Of a stretch of 32,520 nucleotides of DNA, positions 9,293-16,681 are shown piece by piece. The position numbers and the translations under genes are program-made. Position 1 is the stretch's first letter. Every line of letters begins with the position of its first letter. This DNA is from a bacterium (GTDB taxonomy: Bacteria > Fidelibacterota > UBA2242): NCBI GenBank assembly GCA_018824205.1, contig JAHJGX010000033.1:1-32520 (forward strand). The letters are read 5' to 3'. The notes under the pieces were generated by a model. That model searched no databases. It was not told the DNA's origin and saw only the letters and a program-made list of their open reading frames with translations.

Positions 9293-10840
9293 ATGATGAG
9301 ATACTGGATTATTACATTTTTGACTGCTTTGCTTCCCTTCGCGGGAGTTCATGCGCAGAATAGTCGGAATTACCATCGCCTGAAAGCGGGGATCCACTTT
9401 GACTCTCAGGTCAGCGGTGGTTCTTATACAATGGGCGAACTGGCCGGCATTGCCAATTCCTACGGACTTGATGTTGCTATCATCACCGATCATGACAATA
9501 TGAAAGTATCCTATGGGATTTCACCTTTTCAGAAATTTCTTAAACTATCCATTCAGGAAAACTCAATTGCCCGATACGGAGTCGAAAATTATCTCCAGGA
9601 AATTGATCAGATCAACCGGATATTTCCGGATATAATCTTTATTCCGGGCATCGAAGCGGTTCCATACTATTTCTGGGAAGGTTCACCAATGTATAACAAC
9701 CTTACCCTGCGGAACTGGCACACGCATATGCTCGTCTTCGGTTTTAACAGCGTCGACGCTTTTAAAAATATACCGTCTATCCCCAATGGCGGACTAGGAT
9801 ATAAAAAGCCTTCCGGCGACATCATGAAATACGTCTCCGCTAATTTTATGTATTTCTCGATAGTTGCCCTGTACATGATACTGTTTATTATTACATTTTT
9901 CTCAATTATCAAACGGTCCCGCCGCCGTCACGATATTGCACATGTTGCCCGGCGAAAACGAAAAAAATACCGCTTCAGTTGGAAAGCATTTTTCCTGACC
10001 CTTATCTTTGCTTATATACTTTATACTGAATTTCCATTCCTGCCGGACCAGTACGATCAGTATAACAAAAATCAGGGTGCCGGTCCATTTCAGGAATTGA
10101 TTAACTATGTTAATAAAAATAACGGTTTGGTTTACTACGCTCACCCGGAAGTATCTAGTTCCATAGTCAGACCGGTAAAAATCCCGCTTCTCTCACAATC
10201 GATTAAAATTGAGACCGATTCATATCCCCATTTAATTACGGAAACTCAGGATTATACCGGCTTCGCTATTTTCTGGGAAGGCATGCGGGCAATTGGCCGT
10301 CCCGGCGGATTATGGGATATCGCGCTTGATGAGTATTGCCAAGGCTATCGTAAAAAACCAGTTTACGCGATTGGTGAGCTGGACTTTGAAGAAAGCAACG
10401 AACTCAATCAGGTTGCAGCCACTAATACATTTATTTTCGCAAAAGAGCGTAACCGGGAAGGGGTTTATGAAGCACTACGATCTGGCAGATCCTATGCTAC
10501 CCGTGATTTCACCGGGAATAAAATCCTATTAGACGATTTTGCCGCCTATGATATGGCTACTCAGCGGAATGCTTTTATCGGCGAAACACTGATGCTGTCC
10601 TCCCCGCCGGTGGCAATTCACATTCAGATACATTCAATTGTAAAAAGCTCAGAACCGATAACTATTTTCCTGTATAAAAATACGGAACTGGTTAAAACGT
10701 ATCAGATGTATAATTCAATTGATGAGTGGTATGTGGATCAGGACCGTCTACCGGATACAATGGACTATTACCGTATTTACGCAGGAAGTCGTGACTGGAT
10801 AACTTTAGTCACCAATCCAATATTTATTAAAAAATATTAA
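9293..10840 (+). CDS. Exported PHP-type (CehA-like) metallohydrolase split by a two-helix membrane insertion
   Basis: 515 aa. Residues 1-21 form a signal peptide ending AGVHA. The PHP pattern is recognisable: GIHFDSQVSGGS (33-44) in place of HxHTxxSDG, IITDHDN (64-69), the metal-type Glu121 in IPGIEAVP, NWHTHMLVFG (His143, His145), YYAHPE (His284), a GELDFEES block near 361-368, and the terminal VYEALRSGRSYATR typical of CehA/McbA relatives. Between His145 and His284 lie two transmembrane segments (about 187-206 and 232-250) joined by a very basic loop. The predicted topology puts both halves of the enzyme outside the cytoplasm. The gene starts 3 bp after the glycosyltransferase stop. The substrate is unknown; phosphoester or sugar-phosphate hydrolysis would fit the family. 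Confidence 0.75.
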   Translation: MMRYWIITFLTALLPFAGVHAQNSRNYHRLKAGIHFDSQVSGGSYTMGELAGIANSYGLDVAIITDHDNMKVSYGISPFQKFLKLSIQENSIARYGVENYLQEIDQINRIFPDIIFIPGIEAVPYYFWEGSPMYNNLTLRNWHTHMLVFGFNSVDAFKNIPSIPNGGLGYKKPSGDIMKYVSANFMYFSIVALYMILFIITFFSIIKRSRRRHDIAHVARRKRKKYRFSWKAFFLTLIFAYILYTEFPFLPDQYDQYNKNQGAGPFQELINYVNKNNGLVYYAHPEVSSSIVRPVKIPLLSQSIKIETDSYPHLITETQDYTGFAIFWEGMRAIGRPGGLWDIALDEYCQGYRKKPVYAIGELDFEESNELNQVAATNTFIFAKERNREGVYEALRSGRSYATRDFTGNKILLDDFAAYDMATQRNAFIGETLMLSSPPVAIHIQIHSIVKSSEPITIFLYKNTELVKTYQMYNSIDEWYVDQDRLPDTMDYYRIYAGSRDWITLVTNPIFIKKY

Positions 10841-10848
10841 AATCAGAA

Positions 10849-11034
10849 TTAATCTTCTGTTTTATAAGCTATCTTATAAAGTAAAAATGTAATAGATGCC
10901 AAAAAACAGAAATTTGCAAATTGCAGATAAGCCTGCGCTTCAACAAAAAACGGTTTCATCGTGAATCGCGATACAAGCCCCAGGATCAATGAAATCACCG
11001 CTAATGTTATGCAGCTTTTAATAATAGTACCCAT
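10849..11034 (-). CDS. Small two-helix membrane protein, unknown function
   Basis: 61 aa on the minus strand, convergent with the PHP gene. The start is well supported by a strong Shine-Dalgarno (GGAGGA, 11038-11043) four bases from the ATG. The protein consists almost entirely of two hydrophobic helices: residues about 3-22 (with SLILGLVSRF) and about 38-57 (FANFCFLASITFLLYKI), separated by TMKPFFVEAQAYLQ. I cannot assign a family with certainty; similar two-TM proteins with a SR-x-T-x-x-PF / AQAxLQFAN pattern are, as far as I recall, often annotated as hypothetical. It interrupts an otherwise all-plus-strand polysaccharide locus, so it should have its own promoter in 11044-11111. Confidence 0.65.
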   Translation of the reverse strand: MGTIIKSCITLAVISLILGLVSRFTMKPFFVEAQAYLQFANFCFLASITFLLYKIAYKTED

Positions 11035-11037
11035 ATA

Positions 11038-11043
11038 TCCTCC
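11038..11043 (-). promoter_or_regulatory. Strong Shine-Dalgarno of the small minus-strand membrane-protein gene
   Basis: The minus strand reads GGAGGA followed by TAT and the ATG at 11034. It is one of the best ribosome-binding sites in the window and the main reason for treating this short frame as a real gene. Confidence 0.65.
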
Positions 11044-11111
11044 AAATTAATGCATATTCAAGTATTCGGCTTCAAAATAATTCATCAAAATACAATAATC
11101 AAGCGAATAAT

Positions 11112-11810
11112 ATGATTTGCGCCATTCATCAACCGCAAACCTTCCCCTGGCTAGGCTATATCGCCAAAATCATCCAAGCCGATGTTTTTATCATTCTTGA
11201 CAATGTTCAGTTTAAAAAAAATGAATGGCAAAACCGTAACCGGATAAAAACCGTAGCCGGAATGCAGTGGCTGACCGTTCCGGTTATACACAAGTTCGGC
11301 CAATCAATCAACGAAGTTCAAATTAACAGCCAATCAAACTGGCAGCATAAACACATTCAAGCGATCAAAACCAACTATGGAAAATCACAATATTACCATG
11401 TATTTATGCCTGATATTGAACAATTATATGACCGGGATTGGCAAAGCCTGGCTGAATTTAACTTAGCCGGAATCAAGTGGGTTTTAGAGAAACTCGCCAT
11501 CAAAACTCCTCTCGTCGTTGCATCGGAAATAGATGGGTTAAAAAAAAACGCAGATATCGGTCCCGATGATCGGCTGATTCTGATTACCAAGATGATGCAG
11601 GCAGATACATACTTGTCAGGTGCCGGCGGACATAATTATCTTAAGACCGACTTATTTCTAAAAAATAAACTCAAACTAATTTTCCAAAACTTTGAACATC
11701 CTGAGTATCAGCAATTACACGGCAATTTTATCAGCCATCTGTCTGTATTGGATTTACTTTTTAACGAAGGACCCAATGCCCGCAGCTTAATTGAAGGAGG
11801 AATCCGATGA
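11112..11810 (+). CDS. WbqC-like family protein
   Basis: 232 aa. The N-terminus is the WbqC family signature: an IHQPQTFPWLGY motif (5-16), then DVFIILDNVQFKKNEWQNRN and QWLTVPV. The family is found in O-antigen and capsule loci and its biochemical role is not firmly established; it is suspected to act in amino-sugar or amide modification. The gene ends in an ATGA overlap with the PIG-L deacetylase gene, and that gene's aminotransferase neighbour overlaps likewise. These three proteins therefore probably act in one modification step. No good Shine-Dalgarno is visible before the ATG. Confidence 0.87.
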   Translation: MICAIHQPQTFPWLGYIAKIIQADVFIILDNVQFKKNEWQNRNRIKTVAGMQWLTVPVIHKFGQSINEVQINSQSNWQHKHIQAIKTNYGKSQYYHVFMPDIEQLYDRDWQSLAEFNLAGIKWVLEKLAIKTPLVVASEIDGLKKNADIGPDDRLILITKMMQADTYLSGAGGHNYLKTDLFLKNKLKLIFQNFEHPEYQQLHGNFISHLSVLDLLFNEGPNARSLIEGGIR

Positions 11811-12448
11811 CGACTGCATCCATTAAAAAAATGAATATTCTAGCAATCGGAGCACACCCGGATGATATTGAAATCGGTTGTGGAGGTACTCTGGCAAAAT
11901 ATGCTTCCTATGACCATAATATTTTCATGTTCATTGCAACCGATGGAAATGCCGAAGGTATTGGTAAAATTCGTAAAAAAGAACAGGTCAATGCTGCCAA
12001 AATATTGAATGCCAAAGATATATTCTGGGGTGGTTATATCGATACGGAGTTGGAGGTTCATAAAGAGGCAATTATGAAGGTTGAGGATATTATAAAAAAA
12101 ACTCAACCCGATAGTATCTTTATTAACTATTCCGATGACACACACCAGGATCACCGGCATATTGCCGCAATTACAAATTCCGCAACCCGCTATATCCGAA
12201 ACGTACTGCTTTATGAAACGCCCACTACCCAGAATTTTCAACCGAATGTCTTTGTGGATATCGGCAAAGAATTTCTGGATATAAAAATGGAATCCCTGGA
12301 AGCTCACGAATCGCAAATAGACAAAACGAATATTATGGGCGTCTCTATTCTTGAGCTGGCTCAATCGGCTGCCCATTTCAGAGGCGTTCAGGCCAGGGTC
12401 GCTTTTGCTGAGGCATTTCAATCACTGAGATTATTTATCAATATATGA
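11807..12448 (+). CDS. PIG-L/LmbE-family zinc deacetylase
   Basis: 213 aa. The zinc site is visible: AHPDD (16-20) near the N-terminus and the second motif DTHQDHRH (111-118, with His113, Asp115 and His116). The family removes N-acetyl groups from GlcNAc-type substrates, including sugar nucleotides and lipid-linked sugars. The ATG at 11807 has an excellent Shine-Dalgarno (AAGGAGG, 11794-11800) six bases upstream, preferred over the internal Met10. It overlaps WbqC by 4 bp at its start and the second aminotransferase by 4 bp at its end. Acting beside a DegT enzyme it may expose an amine for re-acylation; this is inference. Confidence 0.9.
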   Translation: MTTASIKKMNILAIGAHPDDIEIGCGGTLAKYASYDHNIFMFIATDGNAEGIGKIRKKEQVNAAKILNAKDIFWGGYIDTELEVHKEAIMKVEDIIKKTQPDSIFINYSDDTHQDHRHIAAITNSATRYIRNVLLYETPTTQNFQPNVFVDIGKEFLDIKMESLEAHESQIDKTNIMGVSILELAQSAAHFRGVQARVAFAEAFQSLRLFINI

Positions 12449-13494
12449 TCGTTCCACATTACCGGCCAAGTTTTTCCAGTCGTGAGATCACGGCTGTCCG
12501 CAAAGTGATAGACTCCGGGTATATTGCCCAGGGAGAACGGGTACAGGAATTAGAAACCACACTCGCTGAATTCGTAGAAAAAAATTTCGGTGTTGCCGTA
12601 TCATCGGGCACAACCGCATTAATTCTGGCTTTGAAGGCACTGAAGGTATCATCTGGAAATGAAGTGATCATTCCTGCTTACACCTGTACCGCGCTCTGGC
12701 ATGCGGTGAAAGCGGTTGACAGTATCCCCGTTTTCTCGGATATTGAAACAAAATACTGGAACCTTGATCCTGACGATGTAAAACGAAAAATAACACCAAA
12801 GACCAAAGCCATTATTTTTCCTCACATGTTTGGTCAACCCGGCAGAATTCAGGAAATTAGCGACCTTGGAATACCGGTTATTGAAGATATCGCACAGTCA
12901 ATCGGCGCCCGGATAAACGGCCGACCTGTCGGCATGTTTGGAACTATCAGCATCGGCTCTTTTTATGCAACTAAAGTGATCGGCGCCGGTGAAGGCGGCA
13001 TAATCTTTACAGATGATAAAACGGTTGAAAATTACATCAGAGATATCCGTGAGTATGATGAAAAAGAAACGCTGACTCCCCGAATTAGTGCCAAAATGAA
13101 CGATATAACGGCGACAATCGCTCTTGAACAATTTCATAAATTGCCGGAATTTACTTCAAAACGAAAAAAAATACTCGCACAATATAAACCGGTACTGAGA
13201 GACCGGATACTGATTCCGGTTCGGGACTCCGGTTTTCAATCAAATCTTTATCGGTGTATTATTTCACATCCTGAGAAAACTGCAGATGAGTTGATAAAAT
13301 TGGGCAAAGAGTATGGAATTACTCTTAGAAAACCGGTCTATAAACCCATTCATACTTATTTCAATGGACAAAATTTAATAAACACTGAATCGGCTTGGAA
13401 AAGACAGGTTTCAATACCTATATTTCCAGATATGACAGATCTAGAAGTAGAGTTAGTATATAATTTTCTAAAACGAACATTCAGCAAACTATGA
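12445..13494 (+). CDS. DegT/DnrJ/EryC1-family aminotransferase (second copy)
   Basis: 349 aa, the compact form of the family. Motifs are SSGTTALILALKAL (53-66), IIPAYTCTALWHAV (75-88), cofactor Asp148 in VIEDIAQSIGA, and the PLP lysine Lys177 in SFYATKVIGAGEGG. The FYATKVIGAGEGG form is typical of sugar 3- or 4-aminotransferases. It lacks the hydrophobic insertion of the first copy, so the two probably handle different keto-sugars or differ in location. It begins in an ATGA overlap with the deacetylase gene and ends in an ATGA overlap with the WecA-like transferase gene. Confidence 0.9.
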   Translation: MIVPHYRPSFSSREITAVRKVIDSGYIAQGERVQELETTLAEFVEKNFGVAVSSGTTALILALKALKVSSGNEVIIPAYTCTALWHAVKAVDSIPVFSDIETKYWNLDPDDVKRKITPKTKAIIFPHMFGQPGRIQEISDLGIPVIEDIAQSIGARINGRPVGMFGTISIGSFYATKVIGAGEGGIIFTDDKTVENYIRDIREYDEKETLTPRISAKMNDITATIALEQFHKLPEFTSKRKKILAQYKPVLRDRILIPVRDSGFQSNLYRCIISHPEKTADELIKLGKEYGITLRKPVYKPIHTYFNGQNLINTESAWKRQVSIPIFPDMTDLEVELVYNFLKRTFSKL

Positions 13495-14630
13495 TGACAG
13501 ACAGACAACGCATATATTTCAGACTCCTGGTGCTACCCTTCGTGATGGCCCTGCTGATGCCCTATATTTTTAAAAACTGGTTTTTTGCGCATGATCTGGG
13601 ATTTCTGTATTATTTCTTTGTTGCGTTCCTGATGAGTTTTGGTCTCATCCCGTTATTCTATAAACTCGGTATAATAATGGATATTACCGATATGCCGGGA
13701 GGACGCCATCATCATCGATTTCCCACACCCCGGACCGGTGGAATTGCAATATATATCACTTTCGTTTCGGCGCTGAATATTTACACAAATCCCCCAGTTG
13801 AATTTCAGGGACTTTTTTGGGCAATCACAATTATTGCCGGTTTTGGGTTACTGGATGATATAATGGGATTACCTGCCATAATAAAACTGATTGGTCAAAT
13901 CCTCGCTACGGCAGTATTAATCTTTCATGGAATCGCATTGTCATTTATTCCCGACCAGGCATTCTGGCATGTTTTTTCTATTATTCTGACATTCCTGTGG
14001 ATAATCGGTATCACAAATGCGGTTAATTTTCTGGATGGCCTGGATGGCCTGGCCAGCGGTTTAGCGATTGTGATCAGCTTCTTTTGTGCAGCAATTTCCT
14101 GGTCTGTTGGTAATCAGTTTGTATTTACCGTAAGCCTGATCTTCATGGGAACGGTGAGTGGATTTTTCTTGTATAATTTTCGAATCGGAAACAGGGCGCT
14201 CATTTTTTTAGGTGATACCGGCAGTACAATTATCGGTTTCACTCTGGCAGCACTGGCTATTTATGGTGACTGGGGAATTCACAAAAGCGTAGATTTAGCT
14301 ATTCCACTACTGCTGCTGGCTGTTCCGATAACAGATTTGTTGTTAACCAATATCATGCGAATTGTTACCGGGAGAGTCCACTCGATCCGAGAATTGCTGG
14401 AATATGCCGGCAATGACCACCTTCATCACCGGCTGAAAGCATTGGGACTTCGCCCAAAATCTGTTGTATTTACTTTGTGTATGTTTACAACTGTTATGGG
14501 GCTGTTATCACTTCTGCTGAAACGAGGCGATTATTTTGAAAGTTTTATTGCATTAGCCATTGGAATTATTATATTCTTCACAGTGGTTTCGTTTTTGATT
14601 TTTCAAGAGCGAAGAAATCACGACGGTTAA
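13491..14630 (+). CDS. Undecaprenyl-phosphate sugar-1-phosphate transferase (WecA/MraY superfamily, GT4-PNPT)
   Basis: 379 aa, polytopic membrane protein. It starts chain synthesis by moving a HexNAc-1-phosphate from its UDP donor onto undecaprenyl phosphate. Family motifs are all present: PTPRTGGIAIY (78-88), the Asp-Asp pair in GLLDDIMGLP (Asp122/123), NAVNFLDGLDGLASG (176-190), FLGDTGST near 240-247 and the late cytoplasmic HLHHRL motif. Roughly ten hydrophobic segments alternate with these loops. Its place at the end of the polysaccharide operon fits an initiating enzyme. The likely donor is UDP-GlcNAc or a derivative; specificity is inference. Confidence 0.92.
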   Translation: MMTDRQRIYFRLLVLPFVMALLMPYIFKNWFFAHDLGFLYYFFVAFLMSFGLIPLFYKLGIIMDITDMPGGRHHHRFPTPRTGGIAIYITFVSALNIYTNPPVEFQGLFWAITIIAGFGLLDDIMGLPAIIKLIGQILATAVLIFHGIALSFIPDQAFWHVFSIILTFLWIIGITNAVNFLDGLDGLASGLAIVISFFCAAISWSVGNQFVFTVSLIFMGTVSGFFLYNFRIGNRALIFLGDTGSTIIGFTLAALAIYGDWGIHKSVDLAIPLLLLAVPITDLLLTNIMRIVTGRVHSIRELLEYAGNDHLHHRLKALGLRPKSVVFTLCMFTTVMGLLSLLLKRGDYFESFIALAIGIIIFFTVVSFLIFQERRNHDG

Positions 14631-14673
14631 AAACTGATTTTATTATGCAATAAAAAGTATTATTTTACCTAAG

Positions 14674-15471
14674 ATGTATACAGAATTCTGGAAACTAACA
14701 ATAAAACCCTTTGAGAATTCACCTGATCCCAGGTTTCTTTACCATTCAGCGCAACATGATGAGGCGTTGATGCGTCTCCTCTATTCAATCCAAGGTTCAA
14801 AAGGAGCCGGGCTTTTGACTGGAGAATACGGATGCGGTAAAACATTGCTAATGCACACTATCGTCAGTGAATTATCATCGGGACAGTTTGACATTGCCTA
14901 CCTGACAAATCCCCGCTGGAGTGCCAATGAACTGGTTCAGGAAATCCTCTATCAGCTGGAAATAACGGCAGATGGCACTAAGCGTATTGAGATGCTGCAT
15001 TCGCTTAACGACTTTTTATTTGAAAATGTTCGGAATGGCAAGCATACTATTATCATCGTTGATGAAGCCCAGATAATCGGCGATTACGAAACCTTCGAAG
15101 AACTTCGTCTACTCTTGAACTTTCAATTGAACGACCGGTTTCTGCTCACGCTGTTCCTGGTCGGGCAACCGGAATTGAATGATATTGTTAAAAAAATTCC
15201 CCAATTAAATCAGCGGATTGCTGTCAGATATCATCTAAGGCGCTTCTCCTATGAAGAGACAAAATCTTATATCCAGTACCGCCTGGGTATTGCCGGCAGA
15301 ACTACTCCCATCTTTACCGAAGAAGCCTATAAGGAATTATTCAACTATTCACAGGGCACACCGCGTACAATCAATAATATTTGTGATTTAAGTCTGGTCA
15401 TCGGATTTGGCAAGCACCTGGATATTATTGACGCGGACACAGTCACTGGAATTATAGAATCTGAGAGATAA
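14674..15471 (+). CDS. ExeA/GspA-like AAA ATPase
   Basis: 265 aa. It opens with the family signature MYTEFWKLTIKPFENSPDP and FLYHSAQHDEAL. Walker A is GEYGCGKT (50-57), Walker B is TIIIVDEAQ (125-133), followed by LRLLLNF and a sensor-type GQPEL stretch, with an arginine-rich VRYHLRRFSYEET block. Such ATPases occur next to exosortase-associated and other exopolysaccharide loci, where they are thought to assist export or assembly, and in type II secretion. No peptidoglycan-binding domain is fused. It is 43 bp from the WecA-like gene and 6 bp ahead of the HD-GYP-like gene, so it links the polysaccharide operon to a signalling protein. Confidence 0.88.
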   Translation: MYTEFWKLTIKPFENSPDPRFLYHSAQHDEALMRLLYSIQGSKGAGLLTGEYGCGKTLLMHTIVSELSSGQFDIAYLTNPRWSANELVQEILYQLEITADGTKRIEMLHSLNDFLFENVRNGKHTIIIVDEAQIIGDYETFEELRLLLNFQLNDRFLLTLFLVGQPELNDIVKKIPQLNQRIAVRYHLRRFSYEETKSYIQYRLGIAGRTTPIFTEEAYKELFNYSQGTPRTINNICDLSLVIGFGKHLDIIDADTVTGIIESER

Positions 15472-15477
15472 ACTATT

Positions 15478-16662
15478 ATGGTACGGATGAAAGATGTTAT
15501 GAGATCGTTTGAGGACGTGAACAAAGGTCCTGCCGAACCTCATCGATCAGAAACTACAACGACTTCGAAACCGTCTGACTCGGGGAAACTCAGCGGGCTT
15601 GACGCCATTCGGAATGCGATACAGTCCGGTTTAAACCAGCAAAGGGACCAGGCAAATCAACCGGCGTCTTCTCCTTCTACCCATCATACGACGCTGGAAA
15701 GATTGAAATCGGCATTAGAACCCAGGGATAAACCGGCAGCTCAATTCCAGGAAAAACGGGAGAAACCACTTTCTCCAGATGATGAACAGTTCTCCACCAA
15801 ACTCTATATGGTTTTCCATCGACATATGGAAAAAATTGGCAATGACATTAAAAATAAAATCCCTATCGATCCATCGCCATTAATCAAAGACATCCCGGAT
15901 TTCTGTCAATCTATTGAAAACCATGAATTTCTGTTCCTGAAAGCAATCCAACGGAAACGTTATGCGACCTGGTTTGTTTCACATTCGGTCAATGTTGGTG
16001 TTTTCGCGGTAAAGATCGGATTGGGCGTAAGATACGAAAAAGACAAACTCCATTCCTTGACTCTCGCTGCTCTACTCCATGATGTAGGAATGGTAAAAGT
16101 TTCGACAAAAGTTCTTTTTAAACATGGAAAACTAACGCCTTCAGAATTCGATGAGATTCGGCAGCATCCGGTTTATGGATACGAATTGTTACAGCATCTG
16201 AAAAAAGACTACCCCTATGTTGTGGATACGGCGTACGAGGAGCAGGAACGGGAAGATGGCTCCGGTTATCCACAGGGATTAAAAGCAGAAGAAATCCACG
16301 AATTTCCCAAAGTAATTGGAATCGCTGATGTATTTGAAGCGTTAGTCCATGGCCGCGCTTATCGCGAGGGTTTCATTACCTACCACGCCATTCAAAAAAT
16401 TATTGAGAACAAATCCAAACAGTTCAATGTAAAAATCATCCGTGGCCTGGTAAACAGTGTATCAATGTTCCCCGTTGGAAGTCTTGTCAAACTTAGTTCC
16501 GGTGAGGTTGCCCGCGTCATTACGGTGAACCGGTTACGCCCGGTACGCCCGATCGTTGAGGTTATTGAAGATGGCGACGGCCGTAAATTAAAAGCTGCTC
16601 TTCGAATCAATCTGGAAGAGGAGCCATTGCTCTACATTACCAAGCCGCTCGCCGATTCATAA
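15478..16662 (+). CDS. HD-GYP-like protein with degenerate active site
   Basis: 394 aa. Residues 1-100 are low-complexity, polar and probably disordered. The HD-GYP domain runs from about 150 to 325, followed by a small beta-rich C-terminal tail (335-390, GSLVKLSSGEVARVITVN). HD-GYP enzymes hydrolyse cyclic di-GMP or related dinucleotides. Present are His169, His201-Asp202 (LLHDVG), His230, DGSGYP (260-265) and Asp284 (GIADVFEAL). However the lysine of HDxGK is Met205, and the paired histidines of HHExxDGxGYP are Glu255-Gln256. At least two metal ligands therefore appear to be missing, so it may be a nucleotide sensor rather than an enzyme. It sits 6 bp after the ATPase gene and is convergent with the next gene. 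Confidence 0.83.
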   Translation: MVRMKDVMRSFEDVNKGPAEPHRSETTTTSKPSDSGKLSGLDAIRNAIQSGLNQQRDQANQPASSPSTHHTTLERLKSALEPRDKPAAQFQEKREKPLSPDDEQFSTKLYMVFHRHMEKIGNDIKNKIPIDPSPLIKDIPDFCQSIENHEFLFLKAIQRKRYATWFVSHSVNVGVFAVKIGLGVRYEKDKLHSLTLAALLHDVGMVKVSTKVLFKHGKLTPSEFDEIRQHPVYGYELLQHLKKDYPYVVDTAYEEQEREDGSGYPQGLKAEEIHEFPKVIGIADVFEALVHGRAYREGFITYHAIQKIIENKSKQFNVKIIRGLVNSVSMFPVGSLVKLSSGEVARVITVNRLRPVRPIVEVIEDGDGRKLKAALRINLEEEPLLYITKPLADS

Positions 16663-16681
16663 ATCAACGCCAATAAATTTT

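Noticed and set aside
11840-12421. 193-codon minus-strand open frame opposite the PIG-L deacetylase gene
   Set aside because: It lies wholly inside a well-supported gene with zinc motifs, has no ribosome-binding site and its translation is low-complexity Ile/Phe/Cys-rich with no family pattern.
14032-14049. Tandem TGGATGGCC repeat
   Set aside because: It encodes the conserved NFLDGLDGLA catalytic motif of the WecA/MraY family; the repeat follows from the protein sequence.
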